Assembly (NCBI GenBank): GCA_964440795.1
Contig: CAYTTQ010000017.1
Location: forward strand, 1-42,940
Direction: 5' to 3'
Length of the DNA: 42,940 nucleotides
From: C00003060 sp964440795
GTDB taxonomy: Bacteria > Desulfobacterota > Desulfobacteria > Desulfobacterales > C00003060
The notes under the pieces were generated by a model. The model had not been told where the DNA came from. It ran no database searches and was given only the letters and a program-made list of their open reading frames with translations. Positions 1-8,056 of the stretch are shown here, in pieces. Position 1 is the first letter of the stretch. Each line of letters starts with the position of its first letter. The position numbers and the translations under genes are program-made.

Positions 1-1
1 C

Positions 2-103
2 GCTAAGGGCCTTCAGACAGTCACCCGCATTGAAATTCGAAACGGTCCCGTCGCTCATGCGAAAAGACTCTTAGATCAGGTTACGCCGCCTAGCGTTACC
101 TGA
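2..103 (+). CDS. C-terminal fragment of an unidentified protein
   Basis: An open frame runs in from the left edge and ends at a TGA at 101-103, giving 33 residues that finish LLDQVTPPSVT. The frame is consistent with the tail of a real gene because the next gene follows on the same strand about 110 bp later. The fragment is too short to recognise a family, and being open for 33 codons could also be chance. Confidence 0.35.
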   Translation, partial: AKGLQTVTRIEIRNGPVAHAKRLLDQVTPPSVT

Positions 104-213
104 CAAATCGGTGATCAAGTTCGTTGTCAACAGAAGGCCGGCGGCGCGGCTTAACCCAGCTTTTAACGACGCCGTCATACTTCTTTTAATCAGGCGTTGC
201 CCTGCGGAATCGA

Positions 214-1008
214 ATGACACAGGAAATACGGACCGTTAATAAACGGGGTCATGACCTCGAGACCTGGGGGCGGGTCATTTATCTCAAAGATAGGAATATG
301 CGGATGCTCAAAAAAGACCTTATTTTACGCAATCCTTTGCAGTTGATCGACCGGGAAGGCGAACAGGCCCTAGGTGATGGAGAATTCGGGGCCGTCCTGG
401 CCAGGACGGGGGTGGGTAAAACGGCATTTTTGGTTCAAGTGGCCCTCAATAGCCTGCTTCGAGACAATAACGTATTGCATGTCAGTCTCAACGATCCGGT
501 GAATAAGGTGGTGCTTTGGTATAAGGAGGTCCTGGCCGACATCACCAGGCAGTATAACATCGGCCAGACGGATGCCCTGTGGGAGGCCATTTTGCCGCAT
601 CGGCTGGTGATGACCTTCAAGGTAGAAGGCTTCAGTGTCCCGAAACTGGAAGAACGGTTAAATGACCTGACGCAACAGGAAATCTTCGTTCCCAAGATGA
701 TACTGGTGGATGGATTTCCTTTCGATGCATCGGCTCGAGAGTCTCTGCTTTTCTTAAAGGAATTAACGAAATCCAACGGCATGCATGCGTGGTTTGCTAT
801 GACTACCCACCGCGAAGATCCACGCTCTCGGGGAGCCATTCCGCCACCCCTGCTCGAGGTGGCGGATCTGTTTGAGCTGGCTGTACAGCTTAACCCGGAG
901 GGAGAAGACATACACGTCAAGACCTTGAAGGATAAACACCCGGAGTCGAGTCGACAGGATTTGGTGTTGGATCCTTCCACCATGCTGATTACGGATAAGC
1001 GTGGCTAG
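214..1008 (+). CDS. Orphan P-loop ATPase-like protein (RecA/KaiC-like fold suspected)
   Basis: 264 residues, soluble. A Walker A-like motif ARTGVGKT lies near residue 63, with Ala where the first Gly of the classical GxxxxGKT would be. A Walker B-like strand MILVDGFPF lies near residue 163. Spacing and the ATTHRE segment after Walker B resemble RecA/KaiC/DnaB-type single-domain ATPases, but I cannot name the family. It is a single-gene unit with a strong terminator directly behind it. The start is uncertain: the ATG at 214 has only a weak upstream GCGGAA, whereas ATG 304 (residue 31) has AGGA eight bases upstream and still precedes the P-loop. No target or partner is evident from the neighbours. 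Confidence 0.8.
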   Translation: MTQEIRTVNKRGHDLETWGRVIYLKDRNMRMLKKDLILRNPLQLIDREGEQALGDGEFGAVLARTGVGKTAFLVQVALNSLLRDNNVLHVSLNDPVNKVVLWYKEVLADITRQYNIGQTDALWEAILPHRLVMTFKVEGFSVPKLEERLNDLTQQEIFVPKMILVDGFPFDASARESLLFLKELTKSNGMHAWFAMTTHREDPRSRGAIPPPLLEVADLFELAVQLNPEGEDIHVKTLKDKHPESSRQDLVLDPSTMLITDKRG

Positions 1009-1030
1009 GTGGGATCAGCGGGTTACAAAC

Positions 1031-1070
1031 AAAAGGGGCCGTGGGATGAATTTCCAAGGCCCCTTTTTTT
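1031..1070 (+). terminator. Rho-independent terminator
   Basis: A perfect 10-bp stem (AAAAGGGGCC at 1031-1040 with GGCCCCTTTT at 1058-1067), a 17-nt loop and a run of T residues, starting 23 bp after the stop of the P-loop gene. It separates that gene from the aroF-men operon. Confidence 0.9.
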
Positions 1071-1095
1071 CGTTGGCGGGTAGGCCTGCAATGTC

Positions 1096-1140
1096 GGAAC
1101 CCCCGCATTTGGGCAGTTCCAGTAGCCAATCCCCGATTGG
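1096..1140 (+). promoter_or_regulatory. Two small hairpins in the aroF leader
   Basis: Between the terminator and the aroF ribosome-binding site lie two inverted repeats: GGAAC/GTTCC (1096-1100 and 1116-1120, with inner CCC/GGG pairs) and CCAATC/GATTGG (1126-1131 and 1135-1140). They could be operator half-sites or weak leader-RNA structure. I see no leader peptide and no matching -35/-10 pair, so a function is only a guess. Confidence 0.25.
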
Positions 1141-1175
1141 ACGCCGATATTTTCTTTGGTAAGAGGAGGATCACC

Positions 1176-2177
1176 ATGCTTATCGTAATGAAGCAGCAAG
1201 CAACGCCGGATCAAATTGATGCAGTGATTGCCGACATTGAAAGACAGGGATGCACGGCCCGCCCCATACCGGGGGGAGAGAGAGTGGCTATTGGTGTTTT
1301 GCACAACAAGGGCGCCATGGCGGCCGCCCATTTTCTCGCGCTACCGGGCGTGAAGGATGCCATAGCGGTAACCAAGCCTTACAAACTTGTGAGTCGAGAG
1401 TTTCAGCCCTCGGCCACACTTATTCAGGTCGGTGAGGTGACGATAGGTGACGGACACTTTTCATTAATTGCCGGGCCCTGTGCCGTGGAGAGCGAAACAC
1501 AGGCCATGACCATTGCTCGCACGGTGCGTCAAAGCGGGGCGAACCTGTTTCGAGCGGGGGCCTTCAAGCCGAGAACGTCTCCGTATTCTTTCCAGGGGCT
1601 TAAGGAAGAAGGACTGAAGATTCTGGTCAAAGTACGAGAAGAAACCGGTTTGCCCATAGTGACCGAAGCGCTGGACCATGAGGTATTCGACATCGTCGAA
1701 GCCTATGCAGATGTCGTTCAGATCGGCGCCCGGAACATGCAGAACTATTCACTCCTTCGTCGAGCCGGTCGATCCAAGAAACCCATTCTGCTCAAGCGGG
1801 GTCTGTCGGCCACCATCGAAGAGTGGCTCATGGCTGCAGAGTATATCCTGGAGGGCGGCAACACCCAGGTGATTCTTTGTGAGCGTGGGGTACGGACATT
1901 TGCCCATCACAGCCGCAATACACTGGATCTCTCCGCTATTCTGGTGGTGGTCAAGGAAAGCCATCTGCCGGTGATCGTGGATCCGAGTCACGCCACCGGC
2001 AGACGGGATCAAGTGATTCCCATGAGCCGGGCGGCGGTGGCCGCAGGTGTTCACGGACTCATGATCGAGGTCCACAATCAGCCGGACCAGGCCCTCAGTG
2101 ATGGCCCGCAGTCCCTTTATCCAGAGCAATTTGATGCGTTGTGTACCCAGATTCAGTCGATCCGTGACATCTTGTAG
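1176..2177 (+). CDS. aroF: 3-deoxy-7-phosphoheptulonate synthase (DAHP synthase, type I beta)
   Basis: 333 residues. The enzyme condenses phosphoenolpyruvate and erythrose 4-phosphate, the first step of the shikimate pathway that feeds aromatic amino acids and chorismate for menaquinone. A short ferredoxin-like regulatory domain (about residues 1-70) precedes the catalytic barrel, which carries AGPCAVES, RAGAFKPRTSPYSFQG, ILLKRG, ILCERG and DPSHATGRRD, the expected substrate- and metal-binding segments. The start at 1176 is preferred over an upstream frame extension because AAGAGGAGG sits just before it. It is first in a same-strand run with menA, menC and menE, so it may supply chorismate for quinone synthesis. 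The N-terminal domain suggests aromatic-amino-acid feedback, known in relatives such as the Thermotoga enzyme. Confidence 0.95.
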   Translation: MLIVMKQQATPDQIDAVIADIERQGCTARPIPGGERVAIGVLHNKGAMAAAHFLALPGVKDAIAVTKPYKLVSREFQPSATLIQVGEVTIGDGHFSLIAGPCAVESETQAMTIARTVRQSGANLFRAGAFKPRTSPYSFQGLKEEGLKILVKVREETGLPIVTEALDHEVFDIVEAYADVVQIGARNMQNYSLLRRAGRSKKPILLKRGLSATIEEWLMAAEYILEGGNTQVILCERGVRTFAHHSRNTLDLSAILVVVKESHLPVIVDPSHATGRRDQVIPMSRAAVAAGVHGLMIEVHNQPDQALSDGPQSLYPEQFDALCTQIQSIRDIL

Positions 2178-2212
2178 CCACTCGGTGTGAAGAGAAAGTG
2201 GACATCCGTTAA

Positions 2213-3100
2213 GTGACCCGATACTCGAAAATCGGTTTGTGGGTACTGGCCGCCCGTCCCAAGACCTTGTGGGCGGCGGTGGCCCCGGTGGCCGTGGGCA
2301 CCGCCATGGCTTTTGAAAGCGGTCAGGGTGCCTGGCTGCCCGCCCTAGCAGCCCTTCTGGGTGCCGTCGCCATCCAGGTCGGAACCAATCTGGCCAACGA
2401 TTATTATGACGGACAAAAAGGTACGGACCGGGACGGGCGACTGGGTCCCACTCGGGTTACCCAGGCCGGGCTGGTTTCCCCCGGGGCCATGCGCCTGGCG
2501 ATTGCCGTGGCTTTTTTGATTGCATCCCTAGTGGGCGTTTACTTGGTAACTGTTGGGGGATGGCCGATTGCCTTTATTGGTGGGGCGTCGGTTTTATCAG
2601 GAATTCTCTACACTGCCGGGCCGTATCCGCTGGCCTATATCGGCCTTGCAGACATCTTTGTACTCATTTTTTTTGGACCCGTGGCTGTGGCGGGGACCTA
2701 CTATGTCCAGACCCTGTCGCTTGAGCCGTCGGTTCTGGTGGCCGGCTTGGGTCCGGGCTTCTTTTCGGTCGCCATTCTGGCGGTCAATAATCTGCGCGAT
2801 GTCGATAGCGATGCCTCAGCGGGCAAGAAGACCCTGGCGGTGAGGTTTGGGAAGCGGTTTGCCCGCCTGGAATACCTGCTTTCTATTCTAGTGGCCTCTT
2901 TTATTCCCTTGGCCCTATTCGCTAACAACCAAGATCACCCCTGGAGCATGTTGACGGTTCTGGTCCCTTTGGTCGGGGCCAAAGTGATACGGACCGCCCT
3001 TACCGTTCCCGGTGGTCGCGTATTAAATGACGTTCTCGCCGCCACGGGAAAACTCCTGATGCTCTTTAGTATCCTGTTTAGTTTTGGGTGGCTGTTGTGA
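2213..3100 (+). CDS. menA: 1,4-dihydroxy-2-naphthoate polyprenyltransferase
   Basis: 295 residues, strongly hydrophobic with about eight to nine predicted membrane helices. It attaches a polyprenyl chain to DHNA to form demethylmenaquinone in the inner membrane. The first Asp-rich motif of the UbiA superfamily is seen as NDYYD near residues 62-66, followed by GPTRVTQAGLVSP. The second is NNLRDVDSDASAGKKTLAV near residue 192. The start is a GTG at 2213, 35 bp after aroF. No ATG start is available before the conserved ARPKTL segment. The 3' end overlaps menC, indicating translational coupling. Confidence 0.93.
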   Translation: MTRYSKIGLWVLAARPKTLWAAVAPVAVGTAMAFESGQGAWLPALAALLGAVAIQVGTNLANDYYDGQKGTDRDGRLGPTRVTQAGLVSPGAMRLAIAVAFLIASLVGVYLVTVGGWPIAFIGGASVLSGILYTAGPYPLAYIGLADIFVLIFFGPVAVAGTYYVQTLSLEPSVLVAGLGPGFFSVAILAVNNLRDVDSDASAGKKTLAVRFGKRFARLEYLLSILVASFIPLALFANNQDHPWSMLTVLVPLVGAKVIRTALTVPGGRVLNDVLAATGKLLMLFSILFSFGWLL

Positions 3101-4185
3101 GGGTGACCCGGCTTCATACCTATCGGTTCAAACTGCCATTTAAACACCCTCTGGTAGTGGGACGGTACCGGATGATCGACCGACAAGGGCGGATTCTTGC
3201 GCTGAGCACGGACACCGGACACCTGGCGTTTGGTGAGATCTCCCCCTTACCCGGCTTAAACGAAGAAGACATGGCACAGGCGGCCGGGGAAATCGCCGGG
3301 TTGTCATCGGACTTGACGGAACGGGAGTTGCCCGATGACCTCGATTTGTTGACCGGTGGCTTTGAGCGGTGGTTGAGGCCTTGGGACTTGGCCCCTTCGG
3401 TAAGATTTGGTCTGGAAACGGCAATTGCAGGACTGATGGCCCAAAGAGAAAAGATTCCGCTGTGCCGCCTGATTTCGGATTCACCGCGGGCCGAGGTAAC
3501 GGTCAATGCCCTCCTTGCCGGGGATTACGAGACGGTCCTTTCCCAAACCGCCCGACTACTCAGCCAGGGATACGGTGCTTTTAAACTTAAAGTCGGCCGG
3601 CGTTCCGTGGAGGACGCCGTCCGGATTGTCCTGGCAGTGAGAGAACGTATCGGCCCCGCCGCAATATTGCGCCTGGATGCAAACCGTGCCTGGAATGTAG
3701 ATCAGGCGATGGCTGTAATTCAGTCCCTTTCCGATGTCGACATTGATTACCTCGAAGAGCCGGTGCAAACCGATGCCATGTTGGCGGATCTGTTATCGCG
3801 ACCTGAGGTACGCATCCCATTGGCATTGGATGAGAGTCTGGTCCGAACCAGACCGGACGACATCTCCTTTCCTCCGAATCTTGGCGCCGTCGTGCTAAAA
3901 CCAACCGTATTGGGGCTGGAAAAGACAGTGAGACTGGCCAGGCGGGCAACAAGACACGGGGTTCAGGCGGTAATCAGTTCGAGTTTTGAGTCCGGCTTCG
4001 GGTTACAGGTTCTGTCTCATCTGGCTGCATCGGTCAATGACACGGACGTTCCGGCCGGGTTGGGGACCGGATCCTGGTTAAAAACGGATCTGTTGGTGAA
4101 CCCTCCGGGGATCCAAAACGGACGGATACCGGTGGTTGACCTGCCTGACAGTTTTCACGAACTTAAGGGTGCGTTACTGGAATGA
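3097..4185 (+). CDS. menC: o-succinylbenzoate synthase
   Basis: 362 residues from the GTG at 3097. An enolase-superfamily enzyme that dehydrates SHCHC to o-succinylbenzoate. Visible residues are the KxK catalytic pair in FKLKVGRR (about 163-165), metal ligands in LRLDANRAW, YLEEP and LALDES, and the second catalytic Lys in VVLKPTVLGL. The GTG at 3097 overlaps the menA stop by 4 bp (GTGA) and has GGGTGG at a good distance, so it is chosen over the in-frame GTG at 3088. The end overlaps menE by 4 bp (ATGA). Some enolase-superfamily relatives are N-succinylamino-acid racemases, but placement between menA and menE supports MenC. Confidence 0.92.
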   Translation: MRVTRLHTYRFKLPFKHPLVVGRYRMIDRQGRILALSTDTGHLAFGEISPLPGLNEEDMAQAAGEIAGLSSDLTERELPDDLDLLTGGFERWLRPWDLAPSVRFGLETAIAGLMAQREKIPLCRLISDSPRAEVTVNALLAGDYETVLSQTARLLSQGYGAFKLKVGRRSVEDAVRIVLAVRERIGPAAILRLDANRAWNVDQAMAVIQSLSDVDIDYLEEPVQTDAMLADLLSRPEVRIPLALDESLVRTRPDDISFPPNLGAVVLKPTVLGLEKTVRLARRATRHGVQAVISSSFESGFGLQVLSHLAASVNDTDVPAGLGTGSWLKTDLLVNPPGIQNGRIPVVDLPDSFHELKGALLE

Positions 4186-5699
4186 CTCAAGGAAGAGCCC
4201 CCACGAGTACGATAAAATGTCCCCTCCGATCGTCGGCCCGGCGATATGGAAAGCGGCCCGCCCTGATCGGAGTCGATATGACCATGTCATACGAACAGTT
4301 GGATGGCTGGGTCGATTCAGTGGCGTATCGGCTTCAAAAGAGCGGTGTTGGGTATGGGGAACGGGTGGCCCTCATTTGCCCAACGCGATGGGAGTATCCC
4401 ATTCTCCTGTGGGCCCTGTTCAGGCTTCAGTCGGTTGCCTGTCCGATCAGTCCCAGACTTCCCGGGGAAACCGTTTCGACCGTCCTTGAGGAGACGGGAT
4501 GCAAAACCCTTATCGATGCCGTCGGCGGTTTGTCCGGGATTTCTGTGCCCCTCATCCGCAGGCTTTGCCTGTCAGACCTTTTTGATACTATGACACGGGA
4601 ACGAAGGCCGCCTGAGGATAATCTGTGTCTTCCGGCAACAGAGCCGGCCGGTACGATCGTTTTGACCTCCGGCAGTTCCGGCCAACCCAAAGCGGTGCTT
4701 CACAATCTTTCCAGCCACTACTGGAGCGCGGTGGGGTCCAACAGGAACATTCCTGTGACGGCCGGCACTCGTTGGCTTCTCTCCCTGCCCCTTTATCACG
4801 TGGGGGGGTTGGGTATTTTGTTTCGAACCTTCTTGGGCGGTGGCGCCATAGTCATTCCCCCCTCCCATACAGGCCTGGCGGAGGTGTTGGGCACCCTCTC
4901 GGTCACCCATCTTTCTCTGGTGGCGACTCAGTTATACCGGTTGTTAAGAGTGTCCCCGAACATTCAAAGGCAGACCCGCTTGGCGGCTGTCTTGGTGGGA
5001 GGGGGCCCCACCGGGTCCGATCGGATTGCCGAGGCCTATGACTGCGGCCTACCCATACGCACCACCTACGGTCTTACTGAAATGGCCTCTCAGGTGACCA
5101 CCACCGGTCCGAACGAGGAGAAACGCCGTCTGGCCACTTCAGGCAAGGTCTTGAACTATCGGCAAGTTAAGATTGACCGTGGGGAGATCCTGGTTAAAGG
5201 CGAAACCTTGTTCCGTGGTTACGTGACCGCCGATGGTCTCTCCTTGCCCGTGGATGAAAGTGGATGGTTTCGAACCGGAGACCTGGGAACGGTGGACTCT
5301 GATGGTTACCTCACTCTCCTGGGGCGTAAAGACAACATGTTCATCTCCGGAGGGGAGAACATTCACGCCGAGGAGGTTGAGGCGAGTTTCCACCGGTTGC
5401 CCGGTGTTGACGAAGCCGTTGTCGTTCCCGTAGAAGATGAAGAATTCGGTTTTCGGCCGGTGGCCTTCGTACGACTTCAAAAAGGTGAGGCCATCCGTTG
5501 CGACGACATGGTCGGCTGGCTGGCGAAAGATCTGCCGCGGTTTAAGATTCCGGACACGATTTACGAGTGGCCTCACGAAATTCCCGCCGGACTGAAGCCG
5601 GACCGAGGATATCTGACCGAGTTGGCGCAGAAACGGTCTTTCAGAAAATATCGGAACCGTTCCAGCGCTTCCTTGTCCATAAAAAAATTCCTTAACTGA
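4182..5699 (+). CDS. menE: o-succinylbenzoate-CoA ligase
   Basis: 505 residues, ANL-superfamily adenylating enzyme that activates o-succinylbenzoate with CoA. The AMP-binding P-loop LTSGSSGQPKA lies near residue 165, the adenine-binding segment TTYGLTEMAS near 290, and the hinge region GWFRTGDLG followed by GRKDNMFISGGENIH near 360-395. The catalytic lysine region near the C-terminus appears as PAGLKPDRGY, which differs somewhat from the commoner SGKxxR. It overlaps menC by 4 bp and converges on the downstream thioesterase gene with an 8-bp tail-to-tail overlap. Confidence 0.93.
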   Translation: MTQGRAPTSTIKCPLRSSARRYGKRPALIGVDMTMSYEQLDGWVDSVAYRLQKSGVGYGERVALICPTRWEYPILLWALFRLQSVACPISPRLPGETVSTVLEETGCKTLIDAVGGLSGISVPLIRRLCLSDLFDTMTRERRPPEDNLCLPATEPAGTIVLTSGSSGQPKAVLHNLSSHYWSAVGSNRNIPVTAGTRWLLSLPLYHVGGLGILFRTFLGGGAIVIPPSHTGLAEVLGTLSVTHLSLVATQLYRLLRVSPNIQRQTRLAAVLVGGGPTGSDRIAEAYDCGLPIRTTYGLTEMASQVTTTGPNEEKRRLATSGKVLNYRQVKIDRGEILVKGETLFRGYVTADGLSLPVDESGWFRTGDLGTVDSDGYLTLLGRKDNMFISGGENIHAEEVEASFHRLPGVDEAVVVPVEDEEFGFRPVAFVRLQKGEAIRCDDMVGWLAKDLPRFKIPDTIYEWPHEIPAGLKPDRGYLTELAQKRSFRKYRNRSSASLSIKKFLN

Positions 5700-6132
5700 T
5701 TTCCAGAAGCCCTTTTCTGAGTTGCTCTGAAAGGGGGATCTTCTTGCCTGTAACCTTGCTCACCGCCACGTGCACGGTTTTGACTTCCGCGGCAATTTCT
5801 CCGGAGAGATCTCGGAAACAAGCGGTGAGGACAAAAGAGTGATCTTTCACCGCCGACTTCAGAAAGATCCGGAACCTGTTTCCCAATCGGAGCGGCGATT
5901 TGTAATCGGCCTCGGCATGGACGATGGGTAACAGGTAATCCATATTTTGGATAATCTGATTCAAACCCAATCCGGTGGAAGCCATGAACGATTCGTAGGC
6001 GTCATGGGCGAGTTTGAACAGGTTGGCAAAAAACAATAACCCGGCGGCATCGGTGTCGGCGAGCTTCACTTCCCCGGCCTTTTCAAATGCCCGATGTCCG
6101 TGTTTTGTGTCGTCGTCCGGTGTCAATGGCAC
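5692..6132 (-). CDS. 4HBT-fold thioesterase, probable DHNA-CoA hydrolase
   Basis: 146 residues, hot-dog fold of the 4-hydroxybenzoyl-CoA thioesterase family. The segment KLADTDAAGLLFFANL (from about residue 23) with the following AHDAYESF closely resembles the cyanobacterial 1,4-dihydroxy-2-naphthoyl-CoA thioesterase signature (DTDAAGVVYFAN). Such an enzyme would complete the step between MenB and MenA, and its position end to end with menE supports that role, although it is on the opposite strand. A general acyl-CoA thioesterase is the alternative. The start is uncertain: GTG at 6132, or TTG at 6126, which sits better behind GAGG. It lies 37 bp after glyQ. Confidence 0.8.
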   Translation of the reverse strand: MPLTPDDDTKHGHRAFEKAGEVKLADTDAAGLLFFANLFKLAHDAYESFMASTGLGLNQIIQNMDYLLPIVHAEADYKSPLRLGNRFRIFLKSAVKDHSFVLTACFRDLSGEIAAEVKTVHVAVSKVTGKKIPLSEQLRKGLLEIS

Positions 6133-6169
6133 ACCTCAACCCGCTGAAAAATGGAGGAATGTCTCCGGT

Positions 6170-7057
6170 TCAATCCCCTTTTTTCTTTAAGAGCGGAAAT
6201 CCCATCGCCTCCCGTTGGGTCAAATAGGCCTTGCCGCACGCGCGTGCAAGGTTTCGCACACGTCCAATATAACCGGTGCGTTCCGTGACACTAATGGCAC
6301 CTCGGGCATCCAGCAGATTGAAGCTGTGGGAACACTTGAGACAGTACTCATAGGCAGGTAAGACGAGGCCCTTGAGCACCACCCGGTGGCCTTCTGCTTC
6401 ACACATATCAAAAAGGGAAAAGAGCATGTCCACGTCCGCCTCTTCAAAATTGTACGTCGAGTGCTCAACTTCTGCCTGGTGATGGAGGTCCCCGTAGGTA
6501 ATGTCGTCGTTCCACTTCAATTCAAAGACGTTGTCTACCCCTTGAATATACATGGCAATCCGTTCAAGCCCGTAGGTAATTTCCACGGAAACGGGCTTAA
6601 GATCAAAACTGGCCGCCGATTGAAAATACGTGAACTGGGTGATTTCCATCCCGTCCAGCCAAACTTCCCATCCCAAACCGGACGCGCCCAACGTGGGAGA
6701 TTCCCAATCATCTTCCACGAATCGTATGTCGTGTGCCAGCGGATTCACCCCTACGGCCTTTAAACTCTTCAAATATGTGTCCTGTACCTCGATGGGAGAG
6801 GGTTTTAAGATGACCTGGTATTGGTAGTAATGCTGCAGTCGGTTCGGGTTTTCTCCGTAACGGCCGTCGGTGGGCCGTCTCGAGGGTTCTACATATGCCA
6901 CGTACCACGGCTCCGGCCCCAGTGAGCGCAACAAGGTGTCCGGGTGGAAAGTGCCGGCCCCCACTTCGATATCATACGGCTGTTGCAAGATACAGCCCTG
7001 TCGGGCCCAAAATTCCGCCAATTTCTGAATCAGTTTTTGAAAAGTCAGTGGTTTCAT
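6170..7057 (-). CDS. glyQ: Glycyl-tRNA synthetase alpha subunit
   Basis: 295 residues, the usual length for the catalytic alpha chain of the alpha2beta2 bacterial GlyRS. Diagnostic segments include FWARQGCILQQPYDIEVGAG, TFHPDTLLRSLGPEPW, AYVEPSRRPTDGRYGENPNR and the C-terminal AYLTQREAMGFPLLKKKG. The start is ATG 7057 with AAAGGA just upstream. It lies downstream of recO on the same strand, a common arrangement, but the beta-subunit gene glyS, which normally follows directly, is about 31 kb away at 37926-40031. Confidence 0.97.
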   Translation of the reverse strand: MKPLTFQKLIQKLAEFWARQGCILQQPYDIEVGAGTFHPDTLLRSLGPEPWYVAYVEPSRRPTDGRYGENPNRLQHYYQYQVILKPSPIEVQDTYLKSLKAVGVNPLAHDIRFVEDDWESPTLGASGLGWEVWLDGMEITQFTYFQSAASFDLKPVSVEITYGLERIAMYIQGVDNVFELKWNDDITYGDLHHQAEVEHSTYNFEEADVDMLFSLFDMCEAEGHRVVLKGLVLPAYEYCLKCSHSFNLLDARGAISVTERTGYIGRVRNLARACGKAYLTQREAMGFPLLKKKGD

Positions 7058-7086
7058 GTCCTTTGTCGGTTCCGTCTATCCTTATT

Positions 7087-7131
7087 GAGCCTTGCCGGTT
7101 TGAGCCTTGCTGGTTTGAGCCTTGCCGGCCC
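7087..7131. repeat. 15-bp tandem repeat, three copies
   Basis: Three consecutive units of GAGCCTTGCCGGTTT (7087-7101, 7102-7116 with one change, 7117-7131 with the last bases changed) lie in the 227-bp gap between recO and glyQ. The gap contains no convincing gene. The short minus-strand frame crossing it is repetitive and overlaps the glyQ start. Confidence 0.85.
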
Positions 7132-7284
7132 AAAGATACAAGGCCTGAGTTGATCCGGCAAGACGAGGTTGTCTCGTCCGGCGTATCCGTGCGGGCACCT
7201 GCTACCAACCCTTCTGTCCATACACGGAAACCGGGGCTTTGTAAAGGTGGGAATAAATCCTGAATCGGTGGTGACTCCAGAAAA

Positions 7285-8052
7285 TCAGCCCTCCCGGAGA
7301 TGTTTCAGCATCCGGGCGCTCTTGGTCTCCTTGCCTAAATGATAGGGCACGAAGGCATCCAAGAGGTGAAGGCTTTCGTCGATCGAACGCCGGGAAAACC
7401 GAATCCGGTCCAGGTGGGCCAGTGGTGAATTCAATATCCAGTTTAAGATTTTTACCGTACCTTTGGAAAGCCGCAGGTACCCGGGCCCGCGGGGACCACA
7501 GGCCGGGCACAGGATTCCTCCCGCCTTTACGTGGAAGGCCACGTCGGTTCGCTGCATCCGGTCGATGGGTAAAGCACAGGTGTTGCACCGTTTCAGACCC
7601 GGGCGGAAACCGTTCAAGGCCATGAAGTGGATTTGAAAAGCGATGTGGAGGATCTCTTCCGATACCGCCTCTGAGTTGAGTTGTTCCAACAATCGTTCCA
7701 GAAGCCGAAACAACGCGGCCTGTGCCTGGCCTTCCTCCATCCACTGATAAACCAATTCACACCAACAACTTGCATGGATGGTACGGCGAATGTTGGTACG
7801 GATGTGATCGTAAGGGTGAATTATCGATGCTTCTTGCAAAAACGGCAATCCTCGGTTTCTGGATGCGGTCCAAACGAGGTGTATAGCCGAGAATAATTCG
7901 AGGGTGCCGGAAAAGCGTTTGACACTTTTTTGGGCGCCCTTGGCAATGAGTGACGTTTTCCCGTGTTTTAAGGTGAAAAACGTAAGAATTTTGTCGTTAT
8001 CGCCATGTTCAATGGTTCGAAGAACAATGGCAGGTGAGGATAACGGTTGCAT
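7285..8052 (-). CDS. recO: DNA repair protein RecO
   Basis: 255 residues from the ATG at 8052. An N-terminal OB-fold (SSPAIVLRTIEHGDNDKILT, TLKHGKTSLIAKGA) is followed by a helical domain and a zinc finger (CNTC near residue 151 and CPAC near 177). RecO loads RecA on SSB-coated DNA with RecR in the RecF pathway. A longer frame extends upstream to 8172, but that part lies inside mgtE and is proline-rich, so the ATG 4 bp after the mgtE stop is chosen. Probably co-transcribed with mgtE. Confidence 0.93.
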   Translation of the reverse strand: MQPLSSPAIVLRTIEHGDNDKILTFFTLKHGKTSLIAKGAQKSVKRFSGTLELFSAIHLVWTASRNRGLPFLQEASIIHPYDHIRTNIRRTIHASCWCELVYQWMEEGQAQAALFRLLERLLEQLNSEAVSEEILHIAFQIHFMALNGFRPGLKRCNTCALPIDRMQRTDVAFHVKAGGILCPACGPRGPGYLRLSKGTVKILNWILNSPLAHLDRIRFSRRSIDESLHLLDAFVPYHLGKETKSARMLKHLREG

Positions 8053-8056
8053 GACA

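Noticed and set aside
6972..7208. 78-codon minus-strand frame covering the 15-bp repeats before glyQ
   Set aside because: It overlaps the glyQ start by about 85 bp, and its repetitive QGSN-type sequence is simply the translated tandem repeat.
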